A stretch of 64,000 nt of DNA from CBDBND01 sp965262665 (GCA_965262665.1 CBDHFR010000004.1:1736001-1800000); one strand, 5' to 3'. Numbered from the stretch's first letter, positions 45,559 to 55,393 are shown. The notes: generated by a model from the letters alone, not told the origin. Numbers and translations: made by a program.

Positions 45559-46653
45559 GGAACAGGCCAAAGAACCAGCCTTTGTGCACCCGGACGCCCG
45601 CCGCGGCCGGGGGCCGTCACCAACCGGGACGGGCGCTATGAAAAGGACCGTCTGAGCGCCACCGATGACGGCTGGAATTGCCTCGACGAGGAACCGGATG
45701 CCCTGCGCACTCAGGTGATACGGGACTCCACCCGCAGCATTCTGGCCCGCAACACCTCCCCCGACATTCCCTTCGACCGGTCCATCAATCCCTATCGCGG
45801 CTGTGAACACGGCTGCGTCTATTGTTTCGCCCACCCCACCCACGCGTTCCTGGGCATGTCGGCGGGTCTGGATTTCGAAACCAAGATCTTCGTCAAACCG
45901 GGTGCAGCAGACTTGTTGGAAAACGCGCTGAGAAAACCTGGCTGCCGCCCGCGGGTCATCGCCATGGGTACCAACACGGACCCCTATCAGCCACTGGAAA
46001 AGGAACGGAAGATCACTCGTTCCGTGCTCGAAGTGCTGGCCCGGTTCCAGCATCCCGTTGCGATCGTCACCAAGGGACATTTGGTCACCCGTGACTTGGA
46101 CATACTCGGCCCCATGGCGGCCAAAGGCTTGGCCAAAGTGGCTGTGTCCATCACCACGCTCGACCACCGCTTGGCCCGTTCCATGGAGCCGCGCGCCGCA
46201 ACGCCAGGAAAGCGGCTGGAAACAATCCGCCAACTCAAAGCTGCGGGCGTGCCAGCCGGTGTGATGTTCGCCCCGGCCATTCCCGGGCTCAACGATCATG
46301 AAATGGAAGCGGTGTTGGAAGCGGCACACGAAGCAGGCGCCGAAGAAGGCGACTACATTGTTTTGCGATTGCCGTTGGAGGTCAAAGATCTGTTTCAGGA
46401 ATGGTTGGCGGAAACGGCACCCAATCGAGCAGGCCGAATCATGGGCCTGATTCGGTCCATGAACGACGGGCGGGATTATCATCCAGCCTGGGGTATCCGG
46501 CAGGTGGGACGCGGACCCTATGGCGACGCACTATCCAAGCGGTTTAGCCTCGCGGCAAAACGCCTGCGGCTGAATGCCAGCTCTCATAACCTGACGATCA
46601 CGAAATTTCGTGTGCCGGGCGACAAACGCACAGCCCAGCTCGCTCTTTTCTAG
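45559..46653 (+). CDS. PA0069-like radical SAM protein, start displaced by IS5
   Basis: About 364 residues. The SAM/iron-sulfur motif is RGCEHGCVYCFAHPTH (CxxxCxxC), followed by KPRVIAMGTNTDPYQPLEKERKITR-like text, VTKGHLVTRDLD, VSITTLDHRLARSMEPRAATPGKRLE and APAIPGLNDHEME, as in the uncharacterised PA0069/SPL-related group. The frame opens right at the IS5 boundary and the first residues (APGRPPRPGAVTNRDGRYEKDR) lack a Met, so the native start was probably upstream of the IS. Expression would need a GTG or TTG start or fusion to IS sequence. The core domain is complete. Confidence 0.8.
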   Translation, partial: GTGQRTSLCAPGRPPRPGAVTNRDGRYEKDRLSATDDGWNCLDEEPDALRTQVIRDSTRSILARNTSPDIPFDRSINPYRGCEHGCVYCFAHPTHAFLGMSAGLDFETKIFVKPGAADLLENALRKPGCRPRVIAMGTNTDPYQPLEKERKITRSVLEVLARFQHPVAIVTKGHLVTRDLDILGPMAAKGLAKVAVSITTLDHRLARSMEPRAATPGKRLETIRQLKAAGVPAGVMFAPAIPGLNDHEMEAVLEAAHEAGAEEGDYIVLRLPLEVKDLFQEWLAETAPNRAGRIMGLIRSMNDGRDYHPAWGIRQVGRGPYGDALSKRFSLAAKRLRLNASSHNLTITKFRVPGDKRTAQLALF

Positions 46654-46740
46654 AGAGGGTTCACTCTCGGTACTATCACCCTATTGTGTGAGAAACGCAG
46701 CGGCTACACTGACTCTCTGAAAAATAGGGAGCCAATCAAA

Positions 46741-47636
46741 ATGAAATTTTTCTGGACGCTCATTGCCTCGTGTTGACTGCCGGTGTAAGCAGTTCCCCCA
46801 TGGCACAAGACATCATCTACAAAAAAGGATACGTGGACGCCCGCTACGGGCAGATCCATTACCATGCCGCATGGCCTTGAGCCCGGCGAAGGCGACAAAA
46901 CACCGGTGGCGCTCTTCCACCAAAATCCAAAGTCCGCGGAAGAATACCGCCCGCTGACAGAACGGGTTGGCCGTGACCGTCTCGCCATCGCCTTCGACAC
47001 GCCGGGGTATGGCGAGTCCGAACGACCGGATGAACCGCAGAACATGGTCCGTTTGGCGGGTGCCATGGTTGACGCGTTGGAAGCTTTAGGGTACGGCGAC
47101 AGCGGCAAGGGTAAAGTGGACGTGTTTGGTTTCCACACCGGTGTGTTTATTGCTTCGGAATTGGCGGTGCAGAGGCCGGATTTGGTCCGACGTGTGGTGC
47201 TTTCGGGCATCGCCTATTACCCACAGAAGTATCGCGACGAACGTTTGGCCAGCCTGCCAAAGGCAAGCCTTTACCCGAAGACGGTAGCTTTGTGGTGAAC
47301 CGGTGGTACCTCATGGTGATAAACTGGCCTGATGGCGTTTCCCTTGAACGGGCATCCAAGATTTTCCTTGAAGACATCCACTCTCTTGATAAGTCCTGGT
47401 ACGCCTACGATGCAGTCTGGACATACGAGCCGGAAAACCAGTTCCCAAAGATCACCCAGCCTGTCCTCGTGCTGCAGCCCCATGAAATGCTGACTCAACA
47501 GACATTGAATGCGCAGCGGGAATTGTTGAAGCAGTCCGATCTAATCGAGATCCCGGAGATAACTGAAAGTGTATTCGAAACGGGCTCGGACGAAATCTCT
47601 TCCGCTTTGACCACTTGGTTGGATAAACCCAAGTGA
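46741..47636 (+). pseudogene. exported alpha/beta hydrolase with GFHTG elbow, multiple frameshifts
   Basis: It starts ATG at 46741 (MKFFWTLIASC), shifts, and continues LTAGVSSSPMAQDIIYKKGYVDARYGQIHYH; then from about 46866 EGDKTPVALFHQNPKSAEEYRPL, IAFDTPGYGESERPDEP and VDVFGFHTGVFIASELAVQ; then from about 47285 FVVNRWYLMVINWPDGV to TGA 47636. Three shifts break it. The elbow GFHTG has His where Ser is normal, as in the intact hydrolase at 23238. Its end overlaps the GTG of the next gene as GTGA. Confidence 0.82.
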
Positions 47637-48634
47637 AACATTTGATAACAGCGTTTATGGCGCTGTTGTACCTGTTATCGCCGGCGGCCAGTGATGCGGA
47701 AGACGTCAACGTCGGCGGTTTCATCATCCCCGGCTCCATCGCCGCCGGTCTGTTTTACGACTATGAAAAACGCATGATTGAAGAGTCCGGTGGCGTGTTG
47801 GACCCAAACCTGCTCATCCACGGCGAGGGCGGCCCCGAAGAACAAATTCTCACTGGTATCCGGCGCGGACGCATTCATGTGGCGTCGTTGTCGACCCTGG
47901 TGCTCTCAAACATCGTTCCTGAGTTGGCATACTTAGGCGCGCCTTTTCTGTTCGACAGCAAGGAACAATTCGACCACGTGGTCGACACTCAGTTTGTTGA
48001 GATCTTTGCGCCGCTGTTGGCGGAGCGGGATCTGACTATCCTGCGCTGGCTCGACCTGGGCGGTCAAAACATCTACGCCAACCGTCCTATTGTATGGCCA
48101 CGCGATGCCGTCGGCGTGCGCCTGCGCTCCACTCAGGATCTGGCTTCACGCTTGTTTTTAGAATCGGTCGGTGCCGACGTGATCTATCTTACCAGCCCCG
48201 AAACCATTCCCGGCCTGCAAACGGGTTTGATCGAGGGCGGACTGACTCCGACAGTGGCGTATGTGGGCACCGGTCTTGTACCCGACGCACCCCATTATAT
48301 TTTGACCAAGCACTTCTATTTGGGCGGCTTTTTCGTCGCCAACACGCGCTGGCTGGAAGGCTTGTCGGAAAACTTACGGCGGATCGTGGTCGACACCTTT
48401 GCCAGTAACGCCGAGGTGCGGGCCGCCATGGAACAGATGATCGCCACTGCGCTTTCGATGGCGGACGAACAGAATTTCACCGTCCATGAACTCACGCCGG
48501 ATCAGCGGGCTGCCTGGCGTGACGCAGCGATCGGTACCCATCCCCGTTTGATCGAAGAGATTGGCGGAAAAACTCAGGATATTGCTGACGCTTTAGCCCG
48601 GGGCCGTGCCGCTTATCTCGCCAACACGCCCTGA
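47633..48634 (+). CDS. TRAP-type (DctP-like) solute-binding protein
   Basis: A 333-residue periplasmic protein with GTG start and signal (MKHLITAFMALLYLLSPAAS). DctP features: ILTGIRRGRIHVASLST, LAYLGAPFLFDSKEQFDHVVD, RPIVWPRDAVGVRLRSTQDLASRLFLESVGAD and GLTPTVAYVGTGL, then TKHFYLGGFFVANTRWLEGL. The conserved Arg of the ligand site is likely in GVRLRST. TRAP systems import organic acids using DctQM permeases, not found here. Convergent with the peptidase-like gene. Confidence 0.88.
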   Translation: MKHLITAFMALLYLLSPAASDAEDVNVGGFIIPGSIAAGLFYDYEKRMIEESGGVLDPNLLIHGEGGPEEQILTGIRRGRIHVASLSTLVLSNIVPELAYLGAPFLFDSKEQFDHVVDTQFVEIFAPLLAERDLTILRWLDLGGQNIYANRPIVWPRDAVGVRLRSTQDLASRLFLESVGADVIYLTSPETIPGLQTGLIEGGLTPTVAYVGTGLVPDAPHYILTKHFYLGGFFVANTRWLEGLSENLRRIVVDTFASNAEVRAAMEQMIATALSMADEQNFTVHELTPDQRAAWRDAAIGTHPRLIEEIGGKTQDIADALARGRAAYLANTP

Positions 48635-48637
48635 GCC

Positions 48638-49978
48638 CTACTCATGGTCGTGCTCATCGAAGCGAGAGAATTCCGCGGTGATGGCCTTTGAAAAGAAGAG
48701 ACCGTTTAAGAACAGCTTGTTGGTGCCATACCACCAGGCTCGGAAGTTCGGGTTGTCTGATAGCAGAACCACCGTTCCCTGCCCACGCCGCTCGGCCAGC
48801 ACTGCTGCTGCGCCGGCGACTTTGTCCTCATTCTCGGCGCTGACATAACCGCTGATCAGTGGGTCGTCCGTGTACTGCACGACCGTGCCGAAGGCGTTCT
48901 TTGAACGGCCGAGAATGATGCGGTTTTCCCGGTAGGATGCCAACTCCCGCGAACGGTAGCCAAAGCCGATCGGATGAGTGGTGTCCAGATCGGCGCGGAA
49001 GATGGTGCCCCGAATACGCTGGGCCTGTTCGATGCTTTCTTTGTTCGCGTAATCCTCACGATCCGGCAGAGGCTCGTCTTCCCCGTCCTCTTTAGCCGGT
49101 GTCGGCGCACCAAAACCGACAATGGCGATGTCATCGATGATCTCCACATCCATGAATTTCTTCTCCACCGCCCAAAGGGCTGCACGCTTGACGGCGATCA
49201 GCGTACCGCCGCCGCTCACCCATTCGCCGATCTGTTTGACTTGCTCGTCGCTCAGGCTGCTGTAATTGCCGTCGGGCAGAACCAGGTGGGTGATCCGCGA
49301 CCAGTCCACAGTTTTAAACGCGCTCGCATCGCGCATGACGACGGGAATGTTCATGCGCTGATCCATCAGATGCCAAAGCTCGCCGGCGTCATAGAACTGC
49401 ACTGGTTCACCGATGGGCATAAGGATCTGCGGCATCTCAAGGGGCCGGGCATAGTTGCCGCCGAAATCGATGCCGTTTTCAGTCCTGCCGGTGATGGCGG
49501 CATGCACTTGGATGCCGTCCTCCACTGCAATGGTCGACATGATTTCAAACAGGTCGGTGGTACTGAGCGGCTGACCGTCCCCGACCGGCACGATAATGGA
49601 GCCGCTGCGCATATCGACCGGGCCTTTCGTCGTCATAACCGTGAACGGCTTTACACCGACCTTGGCGTGTCCCTCCGCTTTGAGAATGCGGGTCACCGCA
49701 CGCGGCGCATAATAGCCTTCCCATGAGAACACATAGGCATAGGCGGCACGGTCAGGCGGCTCCTGGGCGAGAAAGGGGCTCAACTCGGGCACCAAGAGAA
49801 CCACCCCCGAGTGAGGTTAGAGTTGCGTAGTCGAGTCCAAAGCCCAAGGGCTTGTTCCACGTGGTCGCGTCATAGAACACCACATCGCCGAACCGGGTGC
49901 GGGTTTCAAACAGATTGCGGATCACCCGGTACGACGGCTGATTGGTTGACAGGATAAAACTGTCGTCCGGCCGATAGG
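48638..49978 (-). pseudogene. C-terminal part of an M14-type zinc carboxypeptidase-like protein
   Basis: The main frame (49804-48638) encodes YAYVFSWEGYYAPRAVTRILKAEG, IPVVMRDASAFKTVDW, LVLPDGNYSSLSDEQVKQIGEWVSGGGTLIAVK and HPIGFGYRSRELA, the class I glutamine-amidotransferase-like tail found on some secreted M14 peptidases. Upstream, another frame continues to 49978 (SFILSTNQPSYRVIRNLFETRTRFGDVVFYDATTWNKPLGFGLDYA); a G-run near 49807 marks the shift. The zinc-binding N-terminal half is missing, replaced by the PadR gene. It is therefore a remnant. Confidence 0.72.
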
Positions 49979-50311
49979 TTACCCTTCAATTTCCAATGCG
50001 GATTCGATTCCACCGCGCACCCGGTGCCACTCGTTGGTGAGATTCTTGAGACGTTTTTGACCCTGTGCTGTCAGGGCGTAGTACACCCGCGTGCGTCCAT
50101 CAAAGGTCTTGCGGTCGGATTTCAGCGCCCCTCGCTTCTCCAAACTGTGAAGCACGGGATAAATCACGCCTTCGCCGAGCACGATCGCCTCTTTCGTAGC
50201 ATTACGGATGGCTTTTGCCAACTCGTAGCCGTACATCTCCTGCCGCGCCAGTTGGCGGAGAACGAGCAATTCTGGGACACCGCTCATAAATGGGGGATTG
50301 CTTTGTGCCAT
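49979..50311 (-). CDS. PadR-family transcriptional regulator
   Basis: A 110-residue winged-helix repressor: GVPELLVLRQLARQEMYGYELAKAI, LGEGVIYPVLHSLEKRGALKSDRKTFDGRTRVYYALT and QGQKRLKNLTNEWHRVRGGIESAL. I start it at 50311 (MAQSNPP) because GGAGG lies 8 nt upstream; the ATG at 50326 overlaps that site. An inverted-repeat operator lies just upstream. PadR proteins respond to small aromatic or hydrophobic ligands and usually repress adjacent genes, here possibly the divergent DUF1330 gene. Confidence 0.92.
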   Translation of the reverse strand: MAQSNPPFMSGVPELLVLRQLARQEMYGYELAKAIRNATKEAIVLGEGVIYPVLHSLEKRGALKSDRKTFDGRTRVYYALTAQGQKRLKNLTNEWHRVRGGIESALEIEG

Positions 50312-50326
50312 GATTTTGGCCTCCAT

Positions 50327-50365
50327 ACCTAGAATTACAAAGTATAATACCTAGTAGTTCTAGGT
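50327..50365. promoter_or_regulatory. putative PadR operator and divergent promoter
   Basis: ACCTAGAA at 50327 and TTCTAGGT at 50358-50365 are perfect inverted copies, and ACCTAG at 50349 forms a second, shorter palindrome ACCTAG-TAGTT-CTAGGT (50349-50365). TATAAT lies between them at 50343-50348. The layout suits a PadR dimer blocking both directions. Confidence 0.72.
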
Positions 50366-50444
50366 AAGTCAAGTGACCAATGGAACACGAGCACATAGAC
50401 CGCACGGGTTGAATCTCAGCAATGGCAACAGCAGGGTATCGCTC

Positions 50445-51102
50445 ATGAGCCAAAAGCCTGGATATTTGGTGGTCATGGGTCATGGGCACCCCGATCGACC
50501 GGGGAAAAATGGATGCCTATCAGTCCCTTCTCTCGCCCATCTTCTCTGCCCATGGGGGGTCCCGGCTGGTGATGGGGGGGCAGAGCGGTGGCGTGACATA
50601 CCTTTCAGGTGGTTTGGACAATCTGTCGGTCATGTTGGCCCGCTTTTCATCACCAGAAAGCGTGTCCGAATTTTGGTGGTCCGAGGACTACCGGGCTGCT
50701 TATCGCATCAGAAAATAGGCGGGCCGGTTTTCGGCCGTTGGATTGCCGGGGTTAGACGATGGAGCGAAGACCATCGGCGGAGATCAGGGTTTTCTGTTGG
50801 TCTTGGCCACGCCGGAAAGCCCCGGACGCTGGCGCCGGTTCGCTGATGCGCTATCGGTGGCACTTGAAGACTGCGGCGCAACCCTCCTGATCGACGATGG
50901 GCCTGAAGCCATCGAACGGTTGGAAAACTTGTTGCCAGGAAGTCACGTCCTTGTTGCGATGCTGCCCTCTGAAGAGTCTGCCAAAACAGTATGGTCGGAA
51001 ATAAAGAATACGTTGGGTAACCTTGTCGCTGATGTCGAACCCATCAACGTTGTTGCTCTCAAAGGGTTGCCGGACGATCACCCTTGGCGCCTCGCTACTT
51101 AA
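50445..51102 (+). pseudogene. double-DUF1330 protein, broken by 7-bp duplication and TAG
   Basis: It begins MSQKPGYLVVMG; the duplicated GGTCATG at 50471-50484 shifts the frame. The right continuation is TPIDRGKMDAYQSLLSPIFSA and VMLARFSSPESVSEFWWSEDYRAAYRIRK, followed by TAG at 50716-50718. The same frame then gives the second domain (GFLLVLATPESPGRWRRFADALS, HVLVAMLPSEESAKTVWSEIKNTL) to 51102. The F-x-S-x-E-x-x-x-x-F/V-W pattern matches the protein at 14461, but there is no signal peptide here. Lies beside PadR and its operator. Confidence 0.8.
50471..50484 (+). repeat. 7-bp tandem duplication GGTCATG x2
   Basis: Two perfect copies; one copy would encode VVMGTPIDRG as in the rest of the gene. 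This duplication frameshifts the DUF1330 gene. Confidence 0.92.
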
Positions 51103-51236
51103 AGCAATTAAAAACTCAGTTCTTTATTCAGTGACGCAAAATACTATTACATTTTGACTAGGCACAGTGCCAATCCGGTCCGCTCAGTGTTACGCTTTCC
51201 GCCTTATAAGGTTTTATCTCATCAGGACTCGCACAA

Positions 51237-52288
51237 TGAATCTTTCCCCAATTCTAGCCGCGGTGTTTTCTATCGCGTTGACTCTTTTTGCTTCGTCGCC
51301 GGGCTATGCACAGGGCCAAGATGGAACACCAGCGGAACGTGATCTCACCGTCATCGCTGTGATGTTGCCAGGCACCTATGACAATCGGGAGCAGGTTTAT
51401 TTCGATGGTCGTTTAGGCATTCGTGAAGACGCGCGCCAATAACGTCTCACACCCATCATAAAACGCGTCGACCTGCCGGCATTTGGTCCTTACGCCTTCT
51501 TGGTGCGCGACCACCGAAACAATGATCCTGACGATCCGTATCGCATGCGTATTTACAGTTTTTCTGCGGATAACGACGAACAGGCGGTCCGCATGAAAAT
51601 CTATTACATCGAAGGCGACATGATGGAGACGTACAAGGACGCGCACCTCGACCCGTCTCTCTTGAATGATCGCACACCCGACAACACGATGATTCTTCCA
51701 GGATGCGATGTGTTTTGGAAACGGGAGGCGGGTCAATTTCACGGCGCCATGAAGCAAGACGAATGTCGTTGGGACTGGCCCGACCGTGGTAAGGTGACGA
51801 CTGATTACCACATGATGTTGAGCGATAATGCGCTTTGGCTCAGGGATCGTACCTTTGATTCCGAAGGTATCCAGATCACAGGCAATCCCGATGGGGTGTA
51901 CCACAAGCTTACCCAGGCCCGGGATTTCACCTGTTATGCCGACATGCCGGGCGTGTCTGGTGGGCGGGATATTCCGTATACCCGGTTCGACAACCTCAAA
52001 ATAACCGACCAGGGCGGACAAGCGCGATTTATCTCCAAAGAAGACCCATCACGCACCATTGAGATCAATCTGCGCAATGTGGATTGGCAGATGAACAACG
52101 AGATCGGTGCGTATACGCGCGATAGCCTCGTAATGTACATCTCATCACGCAACGAGGGCGGCTCACCTGGAGAATTCTTCGGCTACACCTTTACGCAGCC
52201 AGATGCAGAGCGCTTGGGAATCAACTTGGGTTTCATCCTGGTGAACTGCTTCATGCTATCCAATCGGGATGCGATGCCTGAGTTCTGA
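51237..52288 (+). pseudogene. secreted CpeT/CpcT-like protein with internal TAA
   Basis: A signal peptide (MNLSPILAAVFSIALTLFASSPGYAQ) precedes VIAVMLPGTYDNREQVYFDGRLG, the CpeT-type opening. TAA at 51440-51442 interrupts, and the same frame continues RLTPIIKRVDLPAFGPYAFLVRDHR, YRMRIYSFSADNDEQAVRMKIYYI, PGCDVFWKREAGQFHGAMKQDECRW and GVYHKLTQARDFTCY. The CDVFWKR segment with a conserved Cys is typical of CpeT-like proteins, which bind chromophores in cyanobacteria but have unknown roles in other bacteria. One substitution would restore it. Confidence 0.75.
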
Positions 52289-52294
52289 CTTTTA

Positions 52295-53165
52295 ATGGAA
52301 TACGCGTTCGTTACCTTAGATGTTTTCACGGACCGCCCTTTTGGTGGTAATCCGTTGGCCGTCATTCCGGACGCAACCGGTTTGAGCGACGTGGCAATGC
52401 AAGCGATTGCCGGGGAATTCAATCTGTCCGAAACTACATTTGTGTTACCGGCAGACCATGCATCTGCCAGTCACAAAGTCCGCATTTTCACTCCTAAAGC
52501 CGAATTGAAATTTGCCGGCCATCCCACTCTCGGAACCGCGATTGCATTGGCTGAGGCAGCCTACACAGAATCCCTAGATTTCGCCTTTGAAGAAGGTGTG
52601 GGAATCGTACCGGTGTCGGTGCGGCCCTTTAATAACAGTGTCCTCTCCGCTGAGTTATCCGCAGCGCAATTGCCCGAAAGACTAACCGGTGCTGTGGATG
52701 CCAAACACTGGGCAGATTTGCTGTCGTTAAAAGCTTCGTCAATCGCTCCAGACGACTTAAGTACAGAGATCTGGTCTTGTGGGGCAGCCTTCACGTTCTT
52801 TCCTGTCAAAGACTTTAGATGCCCTTTCATCGGCTTTCATCGACGCCGGCACCTGGCGTACTCATCTCGGCGACGACCCATCTGCAGGCGTGTTTGTGTT
52901 CACTACAGAGACTGGGTCTGACGCTATCGACATTCGTGCCCGCATGTTCCCCCCGGTCCACGGCATTATTGAAGATCCGGCGACGGGGTCGGCCGTGGCT
53001 GCTCTTGCCGGTTGGCTGGTGGCAAACAATGAAGTACCGGACGGCAGTTCCAGCTGGACGATCGAACAGGGCGTCGAAATGGGCCGGCTAAGCCGTCTCG
53101 AGCTGGCTGTAGACGTCGAAAATGGGGCAGTTCAGGCGGTCCCCGGGTCAGCGGCTGCGCTGTGA
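52295..53165 (+). pseudogene. PhzF-family isomerase-like protein, frameshifted
   Basis: It starts 6 bp after the CpeT-like stop: MEYAFVTLDVFTDRPFGGNPLAVIPDA, FNLSETTFVLP (catalytic Glu45 region of PhzF), KVRIFTPKAELKFAGHPTLGTA. Near 52815 the frame shifts from PVKDF to LDALSSAFIDAGTW; the second frame includes DIRARMFPPVHGIIEDPATGSAVAALAGWL, the PhzF C-terminal signature, ending TGA 53165. A single-base indel accounts for it, so the gene may be intact if this is an error. PhzF proteins catalyse isomerisations of small molecules. Confidence 0.85.
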
Positions 53166-53265
53166 CCGTATCGCGCGGGACGATTGACCTTCCCGAGGAG
53201 CTTTGAGACTCACGTCTGGAGTGTGCTATGATTTCGCCAACACTCGCTGCGCTGGGAGGAAAACG

Positions 53266-53766
53266 ATGCGCTCTTTTCTGATTGGTGTAGCCGCTGCCGC
53301 CATTTTGTCGGCAACGGGCATATCAACGACCGATGCCCAAATGTTCAGTCGGGGCAATGGTTTGGTCAACGAAGCTGCTCACGCCCTGGACCGGGGCAAG
53401 TGGGATAAAGGTGTTAGCCTGGCACGCCAAGCACTGAGGTCCGGTGAACTGACACCACGCAATTTTCCAGCCGCTCTCAACAACCTTTGCATCGGTTTGA
53501 CAGGTCAGGGGTTTTACGATGAGGCGCTAGAAACTTGTAACAAAGCAATCGACAAGAGACCGCGGGAATGGAGTTTTTACAACAACCGCGCCAACATCCA
53601 TTTCTATCGCGCTCAATATGACCGGGCATTGTCGGACTACTATAAGGCGCTGACCTACAGTCCGGGTGATGACGTGCTTATCACTAACATCAGCCTGACT
53701 CTAAGAACCCGCAAACGGGCGGCTGAAGAATTGGGCCGGCAAACGGGTCAAGAACGCGAAAGTTAA
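53266..53766 (+). CDS. secreted tetratricopeptide-repeat protein
   Basis: A 166-residue protein starting after GGGAGGAAAACG with signal peptide MRSFLIGVAAAAILSATGISTTDAQ. Three to four TPR units follow: NEAAHALDRGKWDKGVSLARQAL, NNLCIGLTGQGFYDEALETCNKAID, NNRANIHFYRAQYDRALSDYYKAL. It probably acts as a periplasmic protein-interaction scaffold. No partner is evident. Confidence 0.85.
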   Translation: MRSFLIGVAAAAILSATGISTTDAQMFSRGNGLVNEAAHALDRGKWDKGVSLARQALRSGELTPRNFPAALNNLCIGLTGQGFYDEALETCNKAIDKRPREWSFYNNRANIHFYRAQYDRALSDYYKALTYSPGDDVLITNISLTLRTRKRAAEELGRQTGQERES

Positions 53767-53820
53767 ACGCTCTTTAAATTGCACTTGAAGACAATTGATC
53801 ACGGTCATTGAACCGGCATT

Positions 53821-54417
53821 ATGTGTGCCCGCTATGAATTGACGGCGCCTGCACAAAACATCATCGAGCGATTTGGTCTCACCGTCCCACTCTCGGCGTT
53901 TGACATCTTTCACCCAATCGCCGAGGTGCGCCCGACCAACCAGGTACCGGTCATTGGCGTTGACGGTAAAGTCGTTCTGATGCGCTGGGGTCTGGACGTG
54001 CCGTGGCAAAAACAACCACTGATCAATGCCCGGGCTGAAACGGCGGCTCAAAAGCCCACATTCAAACCCTTGTTGGAACAGCGGGTTAGTCTTCCGGCAA
54101 CGGCCTATTACGAATGGCGCAAAGAGGAAAAATCAAAAATAAAAACGCGAATCTCGGTCACAAATGCAGACCTCTTCGCTATGGCCGGGTTCTATGACCA
54201 AAACCGGTTTGTGGTACTGACTTGTGATCCGGCTCCAGGCATCGCCCATATTCACAATCGCATGCCGGTGATTTTGTCGGATTCTTTGGAGTCCGATTGG
54301 ATAAATCCAGATCTCACGTTTGACGATTTGGCGCCTCGTCTGGTCTCGTCACCCGATCCATTAACGGCAACGGAAATGCCGGGACCCAAACCCAAACAGA
54401 CAACATTATTTTCTTGA
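53821..54417 (+). CDS. SRAP-domain abasic-site processing protein (HMCES/YedK-like)
   Basis: A 198-residue protein that crosslinks to abasic sites in single-stranded DNA and protects them. Cys2 (MCARYEL) is the crosslinking nucleophile; the other family residues are in PLINARAET (Asn and Glu), AYYEWRKEE (Glu) and IHNRMPVIL (His). Length and motif order fit the family. The single-base-rich decay in the region does not affect it. Monocistronic. Confidence 0.93.
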   Translation: MCARYELTAPAQNIIERFGLTVPLSAFDIFHPIAEVRPTNQVPVIGVDGKVVLMRWGLDVPWQKQPLINARAETAAQKPTFKPLLEQRVSLPATAYYEWRKEEKSKIKTRISVTNADLFAMAGFYDQNRFVVLTCDPAPGIAHIHNRMPVILSDSLESDWINPDLTFDDLAPRLVSSPDPLTATEMPGPKPKQTTLFS

Positions 54418-54436
54418 GTGGTCTGCGCTATGCCAG

Positions 54437-55294
54437 CTAATGGCACATCAGCACGGGTAAGATGGCATGCTCCATCACATAGCCGGTCACGCTGCCCAAC
54501 ATCAGTTGACGGAGCTTGGAGCGCGTATAAGCACCCATAACCATCATGTCAGCACCGGCGTCTTGAGCAGCAAACAGCAAAGACCGTCCGGTTCGCACCT
54601 CCCGGGGCAGGACTTTTGAAATGACCGTCTTTACGCCATGCCGGGTGAGATGAACGTCTAGGTCTTCCGTTCCGGCGTACCATTCTTCTTCTTCGACCCG
54701 CAAAACCGTGACTTCGTCGGCCGAAGCAAGCAAAGGAATAGACGCCTGCACAGCGCGTGTAGCTTCAGTACTGCCATTCCAAAACACAGCGATCCGTTTA
54801 ATCGGGCCTGAGGGACACGTACCGTCCTCTGGCAATGGCGGTGCCGCAACAACGGCACGGCCGCTCTGCATCAGCGCTGCGTTAAGCGTCATTAGGGTGG
54901 CTGTCTCATTGTCCCTGGTGGGACGATTGACAACGATGAGGTCGGCGCGGCATCCGCGCAACGCGATGACCTGTTCTTCCACGCCCGATTCTTCCATCCA
55001 GGAAACGTCAAAATTGCCACCCGTTTCGAGCGCAGCCATTTCTTCTTCGAACATTGTTTTAGTGAGGCTGGCTCGTTGCCCGGCTTCCCGTTCCGCCACA
55101 CCCATCATCTCGTCCACCATGGCGCCCGACATGGCCTCACCGACAAGCGGCAGGGCCGCAGTTGGATCAGCCAGAACATGCATGGCGTCCATTTGACAGT
55201 CGAGCTGGCGGCCCAAGCGCACCGCCGTGTGCAAACACGCACGACCGGATAGCGGATCGCCAATAACGGCAAGAATGCTTTTAACGGCGGACAT
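54437..55294 (-). CDS. tandem universal stress protein
   Basis: A 285-residue protein starting MSAVKSILAVIGDPLSG with two Usp folds. The first covers about residues 5-150, the second about 155-285 and ends DMMVMGAYTRSKLRQLMLGSVTGYVMEH, the G-2x-G-9x-G-S/T ATP-binding-type motif of Usp proteins. It is likely cytosolic and involved in stress survival. An upstream in-frame ATG at 55321 gives a basic extension and is less likely. Confidence 0.88.
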   Translation of the reverse strand: MSAVKSILAVIGDPLSGRACLHTAVRLGRQLDCQMDAMHVLADPTAALPLVGEAMSGAMVDEMMGVAEREAGQRASLTKTMFEEEMAALETGGNFDVSWMEESGVEEQVIALRGCRADLIVVNRPTRDNETATLMTLNAALMQSGRAVVAAPPLPEDGTCPSGPIKRIAVFWNGSTEATRAVQASIPLLASADEVTVLRVEEEEWYAGTEDLDVHLTRHGVKTVISKVLPREVRTGRSLLFAAQDAGADMMVMGAYTRSKLRQLMLGSVTGYVMEHAILPVLMCH

Positions 55295-55393
55295 GACCGG
55301 TTTCCCCCTTTTCCGGTTCACCGCGGAAGGAGAATGGTAGCAAGGAAAGGGTATAGGGGGCCACAGGCGTTGCCATATCTTAGGACCAGACCA

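Noticed and set aside
45487..46482. 331-codon minus-strand frame over the radical SAM gene
   Set aside because: Antisense to a gene with a clear CxxxCxxC motif.
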